A stretch of 8,917 nucleotides of DNA. Source: an uncultured Bacteroidales bacterium. Lineage in GTDB: Bacteria; Bacteroidota; Bacteroidia; Bacteroidales; Paludibacteraceae. The translations under genes were made by a program, and so were the position numbers. The stretch is taken from assembly GCA_946616535.1 (NCBI GenBank), contig CAMOJA010000033.1:1-8917 (forward strand), written 5' to 3'. Of this stretch, positions 6,030 to 8,917 are shown one piece after another (the stretch's first letter is position 1; every line of letters starts with the position of its first letter). The notes under the pieces are model-generated. The model did not search any database. It saw nothing but the letters and a program-made list of their open reading frames with translations, and was not told the origin of the DNA.

Positions 6030-7628
6030 TTATTTGCCGCTGCGAACGCTGTTGTAGAGGCGGAGACTTGCGTCTTTATAGATGCGGGTCTCTTCCTCCG
6101 TCAGTTCCGGAATAATCAACTCAGTACCCGGCTTCAACGCATTCGGGTTCTTGATACGATCCATGTTAGCGATGTAGATGTATACCCAGCAATAGGTGTT
6201 GTTGTAGTATTTACGTGCTAACTTAGACAGCGTCGTTGAATTATCCGTAACAACCGTTTCGCTTTCGCGTTGCTTGTATTCGTTTACTTTCACCGGACGC
6301 GCGGTCTCCGAGAGCGACAAGGTCTGAACCGGCGCTTGCGTTTGTTGCTCCGGACGACTATCATGCTTCTCATCCAGATCCGCTTTCATGCGCTCGAAGG
6401 TCTCTTTGTCGACGAGACGGATAGCGGCGCGGCGGTTCGGACCGTAAGCAGCTGTGCTACGACGACCAACTACCTTACCCAGACCCATTGCATAGAGGTG
6501 CTCCGGATCAATACCATGCTCAGCACGCAACTCATCCACTACGTTCTCCGCACGCTTGTCACCCAATGCATAGTTGAGCGAAGCCGAGCCGGTGTTATCG
6601 CAATAACCGGTAACCACTGCGTAGAGCTCATCATCCTCCTGCATTCGATCAGCCACTTGCTGGATAGTAACCAGGGCGCGATCGTTGAGGTTGGACTTGT
6701 TGTTATCGAAGTATACGTAGTAGTAAATCGAGTTATCATGCTCCACCACGCTTGCCGTAGCCGTTTGTTGAATCGTCTCACGAATAATAACTGTATCATG
6801 ACGGATAATGACTGTATCATGCGCCACTAACTTATCCTCCCAAGGACCGAAGTTGGAGATATTGCGCACGTGGGTCTTCGAAACGGCCATGAGCTTAAAG
6901 CGCATATTCAGCGTCACGTCTACGATACCATCGTTGTTCTTCGAAGCCACCGCATTCATACCCGAGTAACCACGACCATCGATATAGTCATTGATGAAAT
7001 AGTTATAGGTAGCACGAACGCCGAGCGCCATGGTACGGTTGAGGTTGAACTCAAGACCCAAACCCGCCTGGAGATATAACTCGCCGTTATAACCCGTCAT
7101 GCTCATCGGCGTCTGGCTAGCCGTATGACCACGTCCGTGGGCATCGTCATCCGGATAGTAAGTCTTTGACTTATACCATGCATAGCCACCACCAAGAATC
7201 GCATTAGCAGAGAAGATCTTCTTCTGCGCCTTCGGGAAGAACAGGTTCATAAAGTCCATCGAGACATACAAACCCGCCTTATGCATGTTACCGTTAAGCA
7301 GGGTATCCGCATTGTCAAAACCAGGCTTACCGGTCACGGTATACATGTCATACATGTACGACAGACCAAGACCCCAAACCGGATTGAACGAATACTCAAG
7401 ATCCAAACCCGCATTCGGAATGGCCACCGCGTGCTTCATCTCCGAATTAAAGTCACCATCGAAGTAATTGAAGCCCACATGCGGCGTCAACGACCAATGC
7501 GAAAACTCACCCGCAGCATTCTTATTCTCCTCCACTTTATACGGGTGGGCACCCTTAACCTCCTGCTCCTGCGCCATTAACAAACCTGAGAGGCATAGGA
7601 ATGATAATATAAATAATCCTTTTTTCAT
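6030..7628 (-). CDS. Outer-membrane beta-barrel protein with OmpA and LysM-like domains
   Basis: The product is 532 residues. In order it has: a signal peptide (MKKGLFILSFLCLSGLLMA, cleavage near 19); a beta-barrel of alternating aromatic/hydrophobic strands (about 42-248, including HWSLTPHVGFNYFDGDF and TMALGVRATYNYF); a linker with the tandem HDTVIIR repeat (270-283); and an OmpA domain (about 300-407). A C-terminal LysM-like module (about 455-510, TTLSKLARKYYNNTYCWVYI through GTELIIPEL) follows. The OmpA domain keeps the peptidoglycan contacts D344 (GYCDNTGS) and R359 (LGDKRAENV), and NRRAAIRLV. It thus has two potential peptidoglycan-binding modules behind one membrane barrel, implying a structural outer-membrane tether. 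The frame is open to an earlier ATG at 7658, but that lies only about 5 nt from the predicted transcription start, and the signal peptide begins at 7628, so 7628 is chosen. Confidence 0.92.
   Translation of the reverse strand: MKKGLFILSFLCLSGLLMAQEQEVKGAHPYKVEENKNAAGEFSHWSLTPHVGFNYFDGDFNSEMKHAVAIPNAGLDLEYSFNPVWGLGLSYMYDMYTVTGKPGFDNADTLLNGNMHKAGLYVSMDFMNLFFPKAQKKIFSANAILGGGYAWYKSKTYYPDDDAHGRGHTASQTPMSMTGYNGELYLQAGLGLEFNLNRTMALGVRATYNYFINDYIDGRGYSGMNAVASKNNDGIVDVTLNMRFKLMAVSKTHVRNISNFGPWEDKLVAHDTVIIRHDTVIIRETIQQTATASVVEHDNSIYYYVYFDNNKSNLNDRALVTIQQVADRMQEDDELYAVVTGYCDNTGSASLNYALGDKRAENVVDELRAEHGIDPEHLYAMGLGKVVGRRSTAAYGPNRRAAIRLVDKETFERMKADLDEKHDSRPEQQTQAPVQTLSLSETARPVKVNEYKQRESETVVTDNSTTLSKLARKYYNNTYCWVYIYIANMDRIKNPNALKPGTELIIPELTEEETRIYKDASLRLYNSVRSGK
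6781..6822. repeat. Two 21-bp tandem units encoding HDTVIIR twice
   Basis: cgaataataactgtatcatg (6781-6800, plus one base) is followed by a near-identical second unit (6802-6822). The period of 21 keeps the frame and gives two consecutive HDTVIIR units in the linker between the barrel and OmpA domain. HDT-type linkers are common in Bacteroidales OmpA proteins. Confidence 0.8.
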
Positions 7629-7669
7629 AAAAAGAGACTGTTTGTTTACAACAATCACAATTCAGGCCG

Positions 7670-7701
7670 CAAAATTACTACTTTTTTTTGACATATGCAA
7701 A
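7670..7701 (-). promoter_or_regulatory. Predicted promoter of the barrel/OmpA/LysM gene
   Basis: On the minus strand, TTTG (7701-7698), a 20-nt spacer and TAATTTTG (7677-7670) match both Bacteroidota elements exactly. Transcription should start near 7663, giving a 35-nt leader to the ATG at 7628. The -33 region TTTGCATATGTCAAA and the extended -7 TAATTTTGCG are the same as in the regulator promoter at 1097-1130. Confidence 0.75.
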
Positions 7702-7736
7702 TATTTTGGCGAAAAAAAAGTTTTTTTACATCAAGT

Positions 7737-7768
7737 ATTGCACATGTGGTTTTTTTTTTGTACTTTTG
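7737..7768 (+). promoter_or_regulatory. pta: Predicted promoter of pta-ackA
   Basis: ATTG (7737-7740), a 20-nt spacer and TACTTTTG (7761-7768) fit the Bacteroidota consensus. The spacer opens with CACATGTG, a perfect palindrome, and the -33 region TTGCACATGT differs by one base from TTGCATATGT in the other two strong promoters. The leader to the ATG at 7807 would be about 33 nt and A/T-rich. Confidence 0.7.
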
Positions 7769-7806
7769 TGCCATATTTCAAGCGATTAAATAAATTTACT
7801 ATTCAT

Positions 7807-8805
7807 ATGGATATTTTGGAACAAATGATCGCGCGTGCGAAGGCAAATCCGCAGCGCATTGTATTGCCGGAAGGCGATGAACCCCGTACGCTGGAAGCAG
7901 CGAATATTCTGCTTCGCGATAAGATCGCGCACATCATCCTGATCGGTGATCCGAAGAAGATCGGTCAGATGGCCGCAGAGAAGGGTTATGAGTTTATTCA
8001 AGAGGCCAAAATCGTAGATCCGTTGAACGATCCGAAGATGCCGGAATATGCAAACCTGCTCTTTGAGTTGCGTAAAGCAAAAGGCATGACGGAGGAGGAG
8101 GCGAAGAAGAAAGCGCAAGATCCTTTGTACCTGGGTTGCTTGATGATCAAGGCCGGCGATGCGGACGGCGAGTTAGCCGGTGCGCGTGGTACGACAGCGG
8201 ACACGATTCGTCCTGCTTTCCAGATTCTGAAGACTCGTCCCGGATGCTCAATTGTAAGCGGTGCATTCCTGATGTTCACTCCGGCTAAACAGCTGGGCGA
8301 AAACGGTTTCCTGCTCTTCGCAGATTGCGCTGTAAACCCGAATCCGGATGCCAAACAATTAGCGGAGATCGCTGTTTCGACAGCCGAGACTGCACGCGCT
8401 ATTGCGGGCATCGAGCCGCGCGTAGCGATGTTGAGTTTCAGCACGAAGGGAAGTGCAAAACACGAGTTGGTAGATAAGGTAGCCGAGGCTACAAAACTGG
8501 CGAAAGAGATGGCTCCGGATGTACAGATCGACGGTGAGTTACAGGCTGATGCAGCGCTCATCGAGAGCGTAGCGAAGACCAAAGCGCCGGGTAGTCCGGT
8601 TGCCGGCAAAGCGAACGTATTGGTCTTCCCGGACCTGCAAGCCGGTAATATCGGATACAAACTCGTAGAGCGTTTCTCGGGCGCCGATGCAGTAGGACCG
8701 ATTCTGCAGGGAATCGCAGCGCCGGTAAATGACCTGAGCCGCGGCTGCAAAGTACAAGACATTGTGCAGATGGTAGTTATCACAGCGAATCAAGCAATTC
8801 GCTAA
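7807..8805 (+). CDS. pta: Phosphate acetyltransferase (phosphotransacetylase)
   Basis: The 332-residue protein matches the short, single-domain Pta type (about 330 residues), lacking the N-terminal regulatory domains of the enterobacterial enzyme. It interconverts acetyl-CoA + phosphate and acetyl phosphate + CoA in the cytoplasm. Recognisable segments are QRIVLPEGDEPRTLEAANIL (16-35), GELAGARGTTADTIRPAFQI (121-140), MLSFSTKGSAKHELVDKV (208-225), DGELQADAAL (242-251), then KANVLVFPDLQAGNIGYKLV (268-287) and GPILQGIAAPVNDLSRGC (297-314), the conserved CoA/acetyl-phosphate site. The frame is open upstream of 7807, but that sequence crosses the promoter and is non-homologous. The ATG at 7807 gives the standard N-terminus MDILEQMIARAKANPQRIVL. 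It lies 42 nt upstream of acetate kinase, the usual pairing for substrate-level ATP formation from acetyl-CoA. Confidence 0.97.
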   Translation: MDILEQMIARAKANPQRIVLPEGDEPRTLEAANILLRDKIAHIILIGDPKKIGQMAAEKGYEFIQEAKIVDPLNDPKMPEYANLLFELRKAKGMTEEEAKKKAQDPLYLGCLMIKAGDADGELAGARGTTADTIRPAFQILKTRPGCSIVSGAFLMFTPAKQLGENGFLLFADCAVNPNPDAKQLAEIAVSTAETARAIAGIEPRVAMLSFSTKGSAKHELVDKVAEATKLAKEMAPDVQIDGELQADAALIESVAKTKAPGSPVAGKANVLVFPDLQAGNIGYKLVERFSGADAVGPILQGIAAPVNDLSRGCKVQDIVQMVVITANQAIR

Positions 8806-8808
8806 GCT

Positions 8809-8836
8809 GAAAGTTTAAAGTAGAAAGTTTAAAGTT
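8809..8836. repeat. Four-unit heptanucleotide repeat between pta and ackA
   Basis: gaaagtt, taaagta, gaaagtt, taaagtt follow each other in exact 7-bp steps, filling 28 of the 42 nt between the pta stop and the ackA ATG. The repeat begins 3 nt after the stop. Its unit differs from those at 3124 and 3821 but the period is the same. Confidence 0.8.
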
Positions 8837-8847
8837 ATAATAATATC

Positions 8848-8917
8848 ATGAAAATCTTAGTTTTAAACTGCGGAAGTAGCAGTATCAAGTACAAGCTCTT
8901 TGAGATGGAGAGCAAGA
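8848..8917 (+). CDS. ackA: Acetate kinase, N-terminus only (cut by window end)
   Basis: Only 23 codons fall inside the window: MKILVLNCGSSSIKYKLFEM then ESK. This is the family-specific first strand of acetate kinase, with the LVLNCGSSSIKYKL motif carrying N7, which binds Mg/phosphate, and the first phosphate loop of the ASKHA fold. The enzyme transfers the phosphoryl group of acetyl phosphate to ADP. Directly following pta in the same direction, it presumably shares the promoter at 7737-7768. No Shine-Dalgarno is visible; the leader ends in an A/T-rich stretch (ttataataatatc). Confidence 0.96.
   Translation, partial: MKILVLNCGSSSIKYKLFEMESK

Noticed and set aside
7629..7658. Earlier start for the barrel/OmpA/LysM protein
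   Set aside because: The 10 extra residues would bury the signal peptide and leave almost no leader after the predicted transcription start.
7468..7806. N-terminal extension of pta to an upstream ATG
   Set aside because: It runs across the divergent promoters and into the opposite-strand gene; standard Pta N-terminus begins at 7807.
7998..8783. Minus-strand 261-codon open frame opposite pta
   Set aside because: A mirror of a well-conserved coding gene with strong codon bias; no supporting motif.
1..8917. Mobile element, phage or defence island
   Set aside because: No transposase, integrase, terminal inverted repeats, target duplications or defence genes; the genes are housekeeping or envelope functions with even composition.

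Overview
The window looks like a chromosomal segment of a Bacteroidales bacterium (Bacteroidota). Four upstream regions carry the Bacteroidota promoter form, with a TTG/TTTG -33 element, 20 nt, then a TAnnTTTG -7 element. The leaders are A/T-rich and lack Shine-Dalgarno sequences. The gene families also fit: a periplasmic-helical/HTH regulator of the DUF6377 type, Bacteroidales OmpA/LysM proteins and a short-form pta-ackA pair. The species cannot be named from sequence alone; a gut or rumen member is plausible but is inference.

Layout: (1) 1-912, minus: an aldo/keto reductase cut off by the window edge. (2) 913-1147: a divergent promoter region. (3) 1148-2671, plus: a membrane-anchored helix-turn-helix regulator. 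It converges on the next gene with a 4-nt overlap covered by an imperfect inverted repeat. (4) 7628-2668, minus: an envelope cluster of a beta-barrel/OmpA/LysM protein, a CAU-anticodon tRNA, a second OmpA-family protein with a very basic mature N-terminus, and a lipoprotein zinc peptidase resembling family M3. The gaps are 47-65 nt and show no recognisable promoter, so one long transcript that includes the tRNA is possible. (5) 7629-7806: a second divergent promoter region. (6) 7807-8917, plus: phosphotransacetylase followed by the start of acetate kinase, the acetate/ATP-generating pathway of fermentative metabolism.

No mobile element, CRISPR array, defence locus or clearly new multi-gene system is visible. 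The unusual material is at small scale. There are three arrays of 7-bp repeats, two of them read through inside the peptidase gene. In the longer array, the base that would create an in-frame stop is changed in exactly the units where it matters. A 34-bp tandem duplication copies the 3' end of the second ompA-type gene and, in decayed form, supplies the start codon of the next gene. The regulator and barrel-protein promoters share an identical 15-nt -33 region. A hairpin sits between the tRNA and the following gene, and the tRNA has an extra base in its D arm.
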